Shown in pieces: positions 1 through 8,574 of a DNA stretch of 14,989 nucleotides. The first letter of the stretch is position 1; every line of letters starts with the position of its first letter. The DNA is taken from positions 22,927-37,915 of the forward strand of contig BCHX01000019.1 in the NCBI GenBank assembly GCA_001599755.1, written 5' to 3'. The position numbers were made by a program, and so were the translations under genes. This DNA comes from Gliomastix tumulicola (lineage: Eukaryota; Ascomycota; Sordariomycetes; Hypocreales; Bionectriaceae). The notes beneath the pieces were generated by a model. It did not search any database and was not told the DNA's origin. It saw only the letters and a program-made list of their open reading frames with translations.

Positions 1-2
1 TC

Positions 3-514
3 GAGGTCTCCCTCCTGCCGCGCGAAGAGACACTATACGTGCTGTGGGGATCTCCATATTGCTTCGATGAGATGGTGGAGGCCGCCAATCGGGCCTGGCG
101 GGAGGCGTTTTGGCGGGAAGAAGCCGCGGTNAGATTCGGTATCCTATCCAAGGCGAGGCCGGCGTTTGCCACGAGCGGCTTTCATGTGCTCTATCACCGC
201 TCCGTTCTCCCCACCGTGGATGGGTCGCAGTCGAGATCGGTGGCCGCAGGAGATGGNGTCCTGTCTTTGTACACCCGGTTGGCGGGTCCGGTCAGTCGGC
301 GCGGGCGCTCGCTCTCAACGAGCCGGAAAGGGAGGTTGCCGTGCGCTACCGATTNGACAAGGAGCGCCTCGAATGCGCCATCTTGGAGCCTCGCCAAGAT
401 AGTGGGGAAGAGACGCCGGTCGACTGGCCCTGCAGTCCCCCCAAAATGCTCTGTCAGAGTCTTGGTGCGGCTGGGCGGTGTCGCCTCCCGCCTTCCCGAG
501 TCCTTTCCAAGTAG
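3..514 (+). pseudogene. Partial coding-like region, unrecognised, apparent frameshift
   Basis: Two overlapping frames look coding in succession. The first enters from the left edge and is rich in Trp, Glu and Arg (for example LPREETLYVLWGSPY, then NRAWREAFWREEAA), with mostly G/C third positions; it stays protein-like to about 280. From about 275 to 420 the frame one base back looks coding instead (ALALNEPEREVAVRYR, then DKERLECAILEP) and stops at 512-514. A single-base frameshift near 270-290 would join them. Two n calls (257 and 355) lie close by, so a sequencing error is as likely as decay. The 5' end lies outside the window. I do not recognise the family. GC-rich DNA also keeps the opposite strand open at 194-649, so even the coding status is uncertain. 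Confidence 0.3.
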
Positions 515-1732
515 GACAGAGTAGATCAGAGGGGAGGGGTCCACTACTTGCCTTGATCCCATGGATGTCCCACAGATGCTTGATACTATCGGCACTGCCA
601 TTCGGCTCGTACGATAGGGGCGAGACCGTCCGGCCACTCTTCCGCACATACAGACGGCAAGCCCACCGAAGTTTCCTACTATTTACTCTTGAGCCTTCAT
701 CGGACGTCTTTNACCATCACCAGGCAAACTTGACGCCCTCCGCCCCGGGGGGCGTGCCTTCCCGGGGCTCGTCGTGGAGGGGCTCAAAGAAAGCGCGGCT
801 CGTTCGCTTGACGTAGGAGTCTCCTCCAGGTGAAGCCCCTTCTCGCGGGGGAAGGGAGTGAATCCAGGACCGACGGCATTTCGGGGGGAGGCGACATCCA
901 TCTTGTTGGCGGCCAGGGGGCGGACCTCTAGACTCTGTTAGCGAAGGGACAGGACGGCTCCCGCCAGCGGCGACGCACCGCACTACCGGATGCCCAAAGA
1001 GCAATGCGCCTCGCCTCCATCTTCACCCTACGTGACAGTGCAGCCTCGTAGGTCGTCTGCGGTCAAGCCTGCGATTGCCGATGGCCTGCCGATAGGCCTG
1101 TTTCCCTAAGCCACGTCGTGGCATCGTGCCGTATGCCGCCGGCCCGCGTCCGAAGGGTCGGACTGACGCGACGCGGGGGCGAAGCTGGCGTGCGGGGGAG
1201 CCAGGCGAGAAAGGACGGGATGATGCCGAGGTTCGCTGCTTTGGGAGGTTGAAAGTGGGTCTGACGGATTGAACCCGAACATCAGCCGGTACAGCCTCTG
1301 TGCAGCCTCTCCGTGTGTGCCACTTCAAGGCGCTTGATGCCGTCCGAGACCCACTTCGTCGCAATCACCGCCCGGCCGCTGAGCAACAACGCCTTCTGAG
1401 ATCAGCTGCCAAGCGCACCAGAACGGAGGAGGGAGAGCACCTTGGAGCGTACTGGACACAGCAGCCTAGGGGGCGCCCGAAACAGGGAGGGAGAGCTAGC
1501 GTCTGGATCGATTCGCGACGGACCGAGGTGAATCGGGTTGATGGCCGTCAACGGCCTGCGAGGCGCGGGAATGGCATAGTTCTCCGACCAGCGCATATCG
1601 TGGCGATACAGCGCGGCCAGCCATCACACCTATCTTCGCTATGGCCGGCGGCGAGGCGCAAAGTTGGCCATGCGGGCAGGCCCGGTATAGCTAGGACGTG
1701 CATTAAAGTAGAGGCAGCTTATGGGAGGACAG
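515..1732. other. No supported gene
   Basis: This GC-rich stretch is open in several frames on both strands, as expected from its composition. The best candidate is a minus-strand frame at 1402-1628, containing HDMRWSENYAIPAPRR, which has no recognised motif and ends in frame. I see no RNA gene, repeat array or splice pattern that would support a call. Confidence 0.4.
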
Positions 1733-1760
1733 GGACGGACGGACGGACGGACGAACGGAC
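1733..1760. repeat. GGAC tetranucleotide microsatellite (7 units)
   Basis: Seven tandem four-base units run without interruption. Six are exact GGAC and the sixth unit is GAAC. The tract marks the left edge of a purine-rich, repeat-prone segment. Confidence 0.9.
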
Positions 1761-1904
1761 TCATGGATGGGTTCTTCAGGGCTACCCTATACCTTCGGTA
1801 GGAGGGGCGGGCAGAACAGGCGTGCATGCGTGGGTGAGGGGAACGAGCAGGGAGGCGAGCTGGCTTTCGTGGGAGGGCGTTGTGGCAGCCATGGAACAGA
1901 CAAG

Positions 1905-2270
1905 AGGGTGGAGAGGGAGAGGCAAATGGTGACGGGATGCTGTGAGAGGTGAGGGGGATGGCGAAAAGGGGCATGATGGAGAAGGGGATGATGGAGAAGG
2001 GAATGGTGAAGAGTGGAATGGTGAAGAATTGAAGAGGGACGGCGAAGCATGACAAGTGAAAAAGGGCTGTCTACAGAGGAAGGGAAACAGACACACGGGG
2101 CGTCGGGGGGGCTATATAGCGAGGGAAGACGGGAGGGAGGAGGTCGGTGTGGGTGTGGCCNAAAGGAGAGGGATCATGGAGGGGATGGAGGGGAGGATCA
2201 TGGAGGGGNACATTGTGGTGATCTGTGGAGGTACATGGTGACGTGTGGTGGAGGGGGTTGGGATTGGCTC
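1905..2270. repeat. Purine-rich tract with imperfect 15-bp tandem repeats
   Basis: The plus strand is strongly G+A biased. The clearest tandem part is 1968-2028: four successive 15-16 bp units built on GGGGATGATGGAGAA, degrading to TGGAATGGTGAAGAA. A related motif, GGATCATGGAGGGG, occurs twice at about 2170-2208, with two n calls (2161 and 2210) nearby. All open frames here are low-complexity and change composition with frame, so I treat none as a gene. Runs of GGGG around 2181-2208 could form a G-quadruplex. Confidence 0.7.
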
Positions 2271-2394
2271 GACGGAGACCCGGCTATGAGGGCAAGACGG
2301 CGGTGCAGGGGATCTTTCTGGAGCAAGGTAGGGCGGCCGGGGTACGGAGGGACTAGTATAGGGACAAAGCGAGTACGTTGACGGCTCATGTAAG

Positions 2395-3200
2395 GTAGGA
2401 CGCCGGTGGACAGACGTAAGCCAAGGTCAGGCGAAGCTAAGCCAGAGTGGATGGAAGCCAAGGCAGCCTGTGGACTATACTAAGCCAGGGCCCCTGTGGG
2501 CTGACAGACTGATCGGCCAAGCTAAGCTGGGGCCCATGCAAGGTCAAGATCCTAGTCAACGAAGCTAAGCTAAGGGCCCCTGTGAGTCAAAGTGTCGGCC
2601 TCTTGGACTACGCCGGGGGTCACTGCAAGCTGAGGCACTGGCTGACAGGGCTAGGGCAGGGTGAATGCTTCGGGCCACGGAGCTATAGTGTAGCGTCTCT
2701 GACTAATGTGTTGGCTTTCAGGGGCCCTGGCTTAGCGTTACTGATGGGTGCGGCTACTTACCGGCGTCTTGGCCTTACAAGGGCTCCGGCTTAGCTTCGT
2801 TGTTCAGTGCACCCGGCTGCAGGGGCCCTTGCTTGGTGTAGTCGAGAAGGATCCCCACCTTGCAGGGGCCCTTGTCTAGTCTTGTCGGCCGGTGAGCAGA
2901 CTTACGTGGGCCCCGGATTAGATTCATCGATTAGCTTTCTGGCTTGCAGGGGCCCTTGCTTGGCTCTGTTGAGTGGCATCCTGATATCGCAGGGACCCTA
3001 GCCTAGCTCAAGCAACTAGTTTTTGCGCTGACATGGGCCCTGGCCTAGCTTGATGGGCTACGACTTTGACCGTGTGGGGGCCCTGGTTTGGCCTAGTTAT
3101 CATGAGTAGGGGCCCTGGCATAGCTCACTCAGCCCGCGTCTTCACTCACATGCACCCTGCCTGAGCACCTTCGGCCACTGCCGTGTGTAAGGCCCTGGTG
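2395..3200. repeat. Degenerate ~43-bp minisatellite with orientation switch
   Basis: The unit core is AGCTAAGCCAGGGCCCCTG, followed by a GTAAGCCAAGG-like segment and often GTCGACC. Four cores read forward, at about 2436, 2480, 2520 and 2564 (spacing 40-44 bp). About ten then read in reverse as CAGGGGCCCTGGCTTAGC variants, starting near 2719, 2776, 2819, 2862, 2907, 2945, 2987, 3032, 3073 and 3106 (spacing mostly 38-45 bp). The switch lies between about 2640 and 2715, where only weak matches remain. Units have diverged considerably, so the array is old. Short open frames inside it are not genes. Confidence 0.85.
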
Positions 3201-3236
3201 AACCTGAACTCACCAGTATCCTACGCCCACGCCTCG

Positions 3237-3400
3237 CACGCCCCCGTCATCGTCCACGCAGTACGCCTGCGACACCCTACCCACCCTGCAATCCCGGTCG
3301 CTTACTATCCTGATCTCACCCCCTGAGACACCCCGGACCACCCTGGGCCACCCCCGTGGAAGCGTACACCCCTGAGTGCCTTGGCCCTGACTTCGTCCCT
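3237..3400 (+). repeat. Dispersed repeat, copy A
   Basis: This segment aligns by eye, in the same orientation and with small gaps, to 7155-7345. Shared words in the same order are CTATCCTGATCTC (3305), CCCCGGACCAC (3331), CCGTGGAAGC (3354) and GCCCTGACTTCGTCC (3384). Between them the copies differ by many substitutions and a longer insertion in copy B. It directly follows the 43-bp array. No coding potential is shared between the copies, so it is probably part of a non-coding mobile or duplicated element. Confidence 0.75.
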
Positions 3401-3516
3401 CTTCGCGCTCGTCCTCCGCCGCTGCCTGCCTACCATCGAGGAACCGGCTGGTACCTCGCCTCATGGAGAGGCCCATACGGCGTGGCCACTTGGGGCCCTG
3501 TACATAGGCATCTAGG

Positions 3517-3648
3517 CACACACACCACACACAAACCACACACACACACCACGCACACCACACCACACGCACACCACACCACACGCACACCACACCACAC
3601 GCACACCACACCACACGCACACCACACCACACGCACACCACACCACCA
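3517..3648. repeat. CA-rich minisatellite with exact 16-bp period
   Basis: A CA/CCA-rich lead-in (3517-3552) runs into six units of GCACACCACACCACAC. The only G in each unit falls at 3553, 3569, 3585, 3601, 3617 and 3633, exactly 16 bases apart. Because 16 is not a multiple of three, every frame is open on both strands and yields repetitive Cys/Val/Trp or His/Thr peptides; these are artefacts. Confidence 0.95.
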
Positions 3649-4728
3649 CTGACCAACGAAAGCCTCGGGCTGGTAGACCATGCTTTAGCTGCAGACACGA
3701 TAGGATCCTGAACGCGCCGATAAACTGGCCCTTAAGGTGGCCTGTCAGTGTCAAGCGAGGCCATGCGCGTAAGACGTGAACTATGCAGTCCCTTTTTCCG
3801 GCCGTCGACGAGCACCCACCTAAGGCCGCTTTCTTGGTGGCTAGGGCGCGAAACGGAGTAGGCGGCCCTTGCTCGAATGGCCGCTGTTATGCTGTCTATC
3901 ACTACATGCCAGCAGAGCCCGAACGGCGGCTCAGCAGTGAAAATGGTACCGCCATTGCGAACTCGTCGTCCGCGGTCATGGAGCAGGGACAGGATCGTGC
4001 TCCGTCTTGTCAGTGACTATGGAGACCGGGCGTACGGGGTGGTAGCCGGAGATGGCGGTTGGCTCCCTACACATATGTATTCATAGATATATATGGAATG
4101 AGGAGGCATGGGAGGTAGCCATGGGGCAAGGAAAAGGGCGTGTTCCATGGTCGTCAGCCTACGCATGAAGTCGCCAGGCTGTCCGCATGAACATTTCGGC
4201 AGAGCCATTCATAATACGAAGATAGACACGGGACGGACGGCTACTGGCGGGATGCGGCTTACGGTAGACGGAGGCGGCCCTGTAGTGGAAGACGTGACGT
4301 TGGGCGGCGGGAGGGAATGGCAGGCACAAGGCCCGTAGGGGTTGTAGGAAGAAGCATGTGGCGCAGCGGCGTCGAGGTTGGGTTGGGCAGATGGGAGATA
4401 GGTGGGCGATAGACATTGGGCTCATTATTGGGGCTCCTCGCGCACATGTCTCGCGTCTGAAGCGTAGTCTTTACGTGTATGTAAGTAGGTATACACATTT
4501 GCGTGTGTGTGTGGAAGGAAGGAATGAAGTTGATGACGCCCGCACGTTCGGGATGCCGGTGGGCACTCAGCATGTGTGAGATGCATCCTCCCCGACACGG
4601 TAGCAGAGCTCACTGGCAGAGGGGGAGCACGAAATATGAATACATCGCCTCAGCATCCTGAAGCCGCCCTTGGGCATTGTAGATGATGCCAAGGTTATTG
4701 AGTGGATGGCCTGGCTCCGGTTGGCCCA
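3649..4728. other. No supported gene
   Basis: Short open frames occur here, the best being 3783-4016 (+, 77 codons from an ATG), but none shows a motif, a splice pattern or convincing length. There is a small AT-rich patch at 4070-4100 and a GT-rich patch at 4470-4515. I see no RNA gene. Confidence 0.4.
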
Positions 4729-5525
4729 CTATAAATGAATTCCTTGAACCTCGGACGCCGCTCGCTTCTTTGGACCCGTCCGCCGCCATCGCTCTTGCCC
4801 TCTCTCGCCACCCTCCTGTTTTCCTAGAGCATCGCTGCTCGGCGGCGTGGTATCGCGATGGTTATTGCTAGACCGCAGTGCCGCACATTGGTATTTGCCA
4901 CGTGATTCCTGGTCGTCCCACAAGGGACGCAAAACTTCCCATACAGGATCCTCGACAGCAAGCTTCTCGAAGTGATCGATAGCACTCTCGTTCCCTGCTT
5001 TTTTGCGAGAGATAGTGGCCTCCAAGTCCTTGGTTGTACTTGCCTGGTGGAAAGAGGCGCCTTCCTCCGCATATTTCCCTGGTGGCCCCGAAATGCTGTG
5101 GCCGATGTGTGGTGATGAAGCGGTTCCAAGGGCGTAGCCACTTGGGGTAGTGTTTACCGTCACCTTTCGTGAAGCGAGATCGAGTTGTTTGCAGAGGTGG
5201 AATGGAATTTGTATAGATATTCGTCGAGTGTGGTCTTCTGGTTCTTGCGCCACTCGTCCTCCGCTTGCGCCGTTGCCTCCTCCTCTCGCGCCCTCGCTTC
5301 CTTCTCTTGCGCCCTTGCCTGTTGTAACTCTCGTTGCAGCCGCTCGATTTCGCCTCCGGGCATCGGGTGTTTAAAGTCCCTAACCACTTGGGAGTACGTA
5401 GAAGTGTGAGATGATAATGTTTTTTCAGTTTCAGTTTCAATTCCTACTCGGTTACAGCCGCCATGTCCAGCAGCTATGTCCGGTGGCAGGTCCTGGCTGG
5501 CAGCCGAAGCGCCCATCCTGTGCAC
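4729..5525 (-). pseudogene. Frameshifted remnant of a fungal repeat-family protein with N-terminal coiled coil
   Basis: Three minus-strand frames carry consecutive parts of one protein. Frame 5525-5160 gives a charged coiled coil (EIERLQRELQQARAQEKEAR) and then KTTLDEYLYKFH. Frame 5253-4729 continues with FHLCKQLDLASRK. Frame 5440-4868 supplies TKGDGKHYPKWLRPWNRF and HRPQHFG. The 5253-4729 frame then resumes with TTKDLEATISRKKAGNESA, HFEKLAVEDPVWEVLRPLW and a C-terminus with GPKKRAASEVQ. The order of coiled coil, TTL-x-E(Y/F)L, a TKGD...PK...PW block and an acidic helical block matches, from memory, a multicopy fungal family of unknown function whose full-length members often run on to a further C-terminal domain. 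At least three frame changes within about 250 bp, plus the missing C-terminus, argue for decay. No n call falls at the shifts, but indel errors cannot be excluded. Confidence 0.55.
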
Positions 5526-6025
5526 GCCCCACTTCGCCTCTTTGTTGGAAAAAGGCCAGCTGTCCCCAGGTTTCCCGCCGTTTCTCTCTGCTAATTACAT
5601 CCATTTCTGTTGAAGACTCCATATGTTTTCCAATCTGTTTGTTCCCCAGATTTTCCCCTCTGTTGTGTCCAAATGCGTTCTGTATGATGTCTGTGTATTG
5701 TGGATCTGTCGGTGGCTAACGCCACCATCCGTGCGACCGTGTACCTTCAGTCTCCCCCCAGCCATCGGCTTTGCCTGTGTGATTGCCTTCCTCGTGCCCC
5801 CAGGATTCTATATGTTCTCTGATTTGGGTGTGCTTTTGTTCTGTTGCCTCCAGCTGGGTTCCTATGTGGCTTTGTGTGTGTTCCGTGTGTGTGCGGCCCC
5901 TGACGACGTTGGCCATGGCTGCTGCCAACACCTTCGTGTAGTGCAATGCTCCACTCGCTCCGACATGTTGGACGGCCAGGTATGCCCGCCCTCTCGCGAC
6001 TGTCTCCTCAGAGTCAACGAGCCGA
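5526..6025 (-). other. Non-coding or decayed upstream flank of the repeat-family remnant
   Basis: The minus strand stays partly open: 5946-5716 reads as a helical, His/Thr/Glu-rich peptide (TEHTQSHIGTQLEATEQKH) that stops at 5716-5718. A second open stretch, containing MESSTEMDVISREKRRETWG, lies at about 5450-5715. They could be the extreme upstream part of the 4729-5525 remnant, but I see no splice sites joining them and recognise no family. Confidence 0.25.
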
Positions 6026-6054
6026 GTGGCGGAGGGTGACTAAGCCTCCGCCAC
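6026..6054. other. Perfect 10-bp inverted repeat (hairpin) followed by G-runs
   Basis: GTGGCGGAGG (6026-6035) is exactly complementary to CCTCCGCCAC (6045-6054), across a 9-base loop GTGACTAAG. Just after it, 6057-6074 contains GGG, six G and six G separated by CT and A. No U-run follows, so a bacterial-type terminator is not suggested. Confidence 0.8.
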
Positions 6055-6564
6055 CCGGGCTGGGGGGAGGGGGGCGACAGCCATCGATGCTGTCTGGAAT
6101 CTGTAGTATTATGTGGCCGTTGTTTCAGGCTGCCGAGCGCCTGGTGAGCGGTCGACGAGAGGGGATACCGGTCTGTCGGGCATGTCGGCGTGGCGGGACG
6201 TCGCAAACGTTGACGAAATGGGACGAGCGGCGAGCCGCTAGGGACCCATGGGTGACCATATATTTGTTGTGTTGGATATCATGCTGTTGAGAATGTTTGG
6301 GCTCGGTCGTCGCACTGCATGAAGTGTGGTGGTGTCAGGTATGGGCGCGTGGTCGGGGGCGGGTGCGTTGTTTTCGTGGCTTGCTCGTAGGGTTTTGCGC
6401 TCTTTTCCGGCCTGCGGCCGCGACGAGACGCCGATGGACACACAACATCGTGGGGGAAGATGCTGTGGCCCGTCGAAGCTTATCGCGACCGCAGGCTGGA
6501 GTCTTTGTTCTTTTGCGTGGCTGTTGTTTCAAAAATTCGTTCTCGCTGTTGTGAAAAGTTTTCA

Positions 6565-6794
6565 TGAGATGATAATGCCAGATAAGCAACTGACGTCATC
6601 AACTTGCCTCAACTTCAGCCGGTTCAACATTTCTCCGGCCATTGAACGGCGCGTCAACGGACTAACTTGCTGCCGCTAAGGCCGCCGCTCAGTGTCAAGA
6701 AATGAGCCACTCCGTTGAAGTACGTGCAGCCCGGTAATGCCGACAACACCAAAATCAATCTCGCCGGGGTTCTACGCGGGTGAATGCGTATAAA
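6565..6794. promoter_or_regulatory. Candidate promoter-like cluster: GATA sites, CRE palindrome, TATA box
   Basis: Two GATA words (TGATAATG and AGATAAG) lie at about 6570-6586. A perfect CRE/ATF palindrome, TGACGTCA, lies at 6591-6598, and TATAAA at 6789-6794. The CRE palindrome is a classical bZIP dimer site. No convincing ORF starts downstream on the plus strand: the ATG near 6810 opens only seven codons. On the minus strand an 84-codon ORF of basic composition begins at 6589. The individual words are exact, but a promoter function is inference. Confidence 0.3.
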
Positions 6795-6963
6795 GCCATC
6801 CTGCACAATGTTCCGCCGCTCATTCTGCTAGATACTCCAAGGCCAGTCACCTGGGTGATTGGAAAGGATGGACAGCGAAGCACGGACCACACACTAAGCC
6901 GTGAGCTGACTTGGTTTTTTCAACACTCTTTATTGGCTAGCTAATAAATTGGTCGCAGCGTTC

Positions 6964-7071
6964 CGCCAGTATCTTCCGGTCGCCAGCTTATTTCGATCGC
7001 CAGCGTCACTATGCTCCAGCGACTGCTGAACGCCAGCGACTGCTGAACGCCAGCGACTGCTGAACGCTAGC
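6964..7071. repeat. 17-bp minisatellite (about 6 units, 3 near-perfect)
   Basis: Units begin with CGCCAGC or a one-base variant at 6964, 6981, 6998, 7014, 7031, 7048 and 7065, so steps are 17 bp except for one of 16. The units at 7014, 7031 and 7048 share GCGACTGCTGAA; those further left keep only the CGCCAG word. The array therefore degrades outward from a young core. It ends about 85 bp before dispersed-repeat copy B. Confidence 0.9.
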
Positions 7072-7154
7072 GAGCTTGGCCTGCGTAGCTCTTCTTTTTG
7101 TCCCCGTTTGCCTACCCGCAGCCCGTCAGTCAAAATCGCCAGCTCCAAGCACCC

Positions 7155-7345
7155 CCTAGACCACGCAGCGCACCTACTACACCCTGCCCAGCCTGTATCT
7201 CCGGCCGCTTGCTATCCTGATCTCTCGGGGGACAAAGACCCCGGACCACTCCGGACTACAACCGTGGAAGCTTACAGACGCGAGGCGGGAAGCTTGCGCT
7301 GAGGGCCTTGCCCTGACTTCGTCCATCATCGCATCTTCCCACCTC
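7155..7345 (+). repeat. Dispersed repeat, copy B
   Basis: This is the second copy of the segment at 3237-3400, in the same orientation. The shared words fall at 7212 (CTATCCTGATCTC), 7239 (CCCCGGACCAC), 7262 (CCGTGGAAGC) and 7310 (GCCCTGACTTCGTCC). Copy B carries extra bases between the last two words. Homology fades near 7345. Confidence 0.75.
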
Positions 7346-7953
7346 GCTTAGCCGGGTGACCGCCCCTAAATGGTGACACCAACTGCTTCCGGTTAAAGCC
7401 CCTGCGCCCCTTGTGCTCAGCATCTCCTCCCGATGGCGAACGTGAAGCCTGCCATCCCAGGGCTGCCCCTCGTCTAGGCCAAGGCGGCGTGCTGCGAGTA
7501 GCTCCTCGCAAAACGTCTAGCAATGATGTCTATTGCAACTAGCTAGACTCTCTGACTAGTCATTGGATCCTGTTCGCCTCGCCAGAGGCGTCGAGCCGTC
7601 TCAACTTTTCGACAGCATCCTAACGTGAGATCACTACCTGCTCGAAAACCCTCGGAGGCTGACTCAAAAGATTCCCTTCCCACAGTCATTGAACGAGTTC
7701 CTTTCATCTCACTGGTTCCCCTCACTTTGCATTCTCTGCGTGAAAAAACAAGCTGACCCTTTACTGCCGCAGATCCATTGCTATCCCCCCGGCCATCCAA
7801 ACGCGTTGTGTTGACGATCGTGCCAAAGTTCGCGCCAAACTTTGCGCTTTCCCTGAGATACCCGACGGCGGAGGAACTCCTTGTGTTGCCGGCGTCCCTC
7901 GGCGTAGAACCGCCCAACACAATCCACCAGCAAGCCTTTTGGCGACACTGCTT
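7346..7953. other. No supported gene
   Basis: Overlapping frames are open on both strands (7543-7920 minus; 7778-8266 plus, from a TTG), but none has a recognised motif, and they conflict with each other and with the minus-strand frame to the right. I see no repeat or RNA gene here. Confidence 0.35.
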
Positions 7954-8574
7954 CTATGGTAGGGAACCTATCGTGGGCCCGGCACCGACCTCGCCTACCC
8001 GTAGGCCAGATTTGCCATCCAAAGGGATGTGCTCAAGGAATGGCGACCCTTGGGGTTCCTTCGTTGGTACACATGCGGGGTTCCCGTCGCGAGTTTCATT
8101 AGACGTCTTCAGTGGACAGGCCAGCCACACACTGCTCCAGGGGGCCGCCGCTGAGCGAGCCTTAGCGGCGAGAGGAGGGAGTTGTTTAGAGGCCATGGTT
8201 CGTGTTTGGGTTCGGGAGAGACGCTGTCGGCTCTGCCCACCAGACAGCGGGGGTAGGCGCTCGTGAGTTGAGATTATGGTGCGCCTGGACACGGCGGAGC
8301 GGTCGGGGCAGAGAAGCCGGAGCAGGAAGCCCGAGGACAGGACGAGAGGAGGAGCAGGTGACTTCCCGCTCTTGCGTTGTCTGAGCAGGGCACTGTGGGA
8401 GTTCGGTTGGGCGGACGGCGGAGCCGGGAGTGGCAGGAGGGNGTAGAGGGACAGCCGGGGAACGGACGATGTGAAGGTCAGCATTGCGGGCGGGACAAGA
8501 TGTTTGGCTAATTTGCCGTCCGGCGCTGGCCTGGGACGGCGACTGCGGCGGCGGAAGAGGTGCGGTATGGCCAT
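7954..8574 (-). CDS. Hypothetical protein, 206 codons
   Basis: This frame is intact from ATG (8574) to TAG. Its first two-thirds use mostly C- or G-ending codons, as expected of a gene in a GC-rich fungus. The N-terminus is strongly basic (MAIPHLFRRRSRRPRP) and the first 110 residues are rich in Pro, Ser and Leu, which would suit a mitochondrial targeting segment or a disordered region. No catalytic motif or transmembrane helix is evident. One n (8442) falls inside it. A competing plus-strand frame (7778-8266) overlaps the 3' half. It could equally be a chance frame in GC-rich DNA. I do not recognise it. Confidence 0.3.
   Translation of the reverse strand: MAIPHLFRRRSRRPRPAPDGKLAKHLVPPAMLTFTSSVPRLSLYXLLPLPAPPSAQPNSHSALLRQRKSGKSPAPPLVLSSGFLLRLLCPDRSAVSRRTIISTHERLPPLSGGQSRQRLSRTQTRTMASKQLPPLAAKARSAAAPWSSVWLACPLKTSNETRDGNPACVPTKEPQGSPFLEHIPLDGKSGLRVGEVGAGPTIGSLP

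Noticed and set aside
1300..1932. 210-codon plus-strand ORF
   Set aside because: It starts at GTG, runs through the GGAC microsatellite and purine tract, and has no motif; GC-rich composition explains its length.
2816..3001. Short plus-strand ORFs with GPCL(A/V)L repeats
   Set aside because: They only translate the reverse-oriented 43-bp minisatellite units.
2395..3650. CRISPR array
   Set aside because: Repeats are diverged, lack uniform unique spacers, and the gene content is eukaryotic.
3210..3754. Cys/Val/Trp-rich minus-strand ORFs and a His/Thr-rich plus ORF
   Set aside because: They are read-outs of the 16-bp CA-rich array, which is open in all frames because its period is not a multiple of three.
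6315..6350. Zinc-finger-like C-M-K-C-G-G peptide
   Set aside because: A single CxxC without a second pair, in a short frame that stops soon after; likely chance.
7778..8266. 162-codon plus-strand ORF
   Set aside because: It starts at TTG, has no motif, and overlaps a minus-strand frame with more gene-like codon use.
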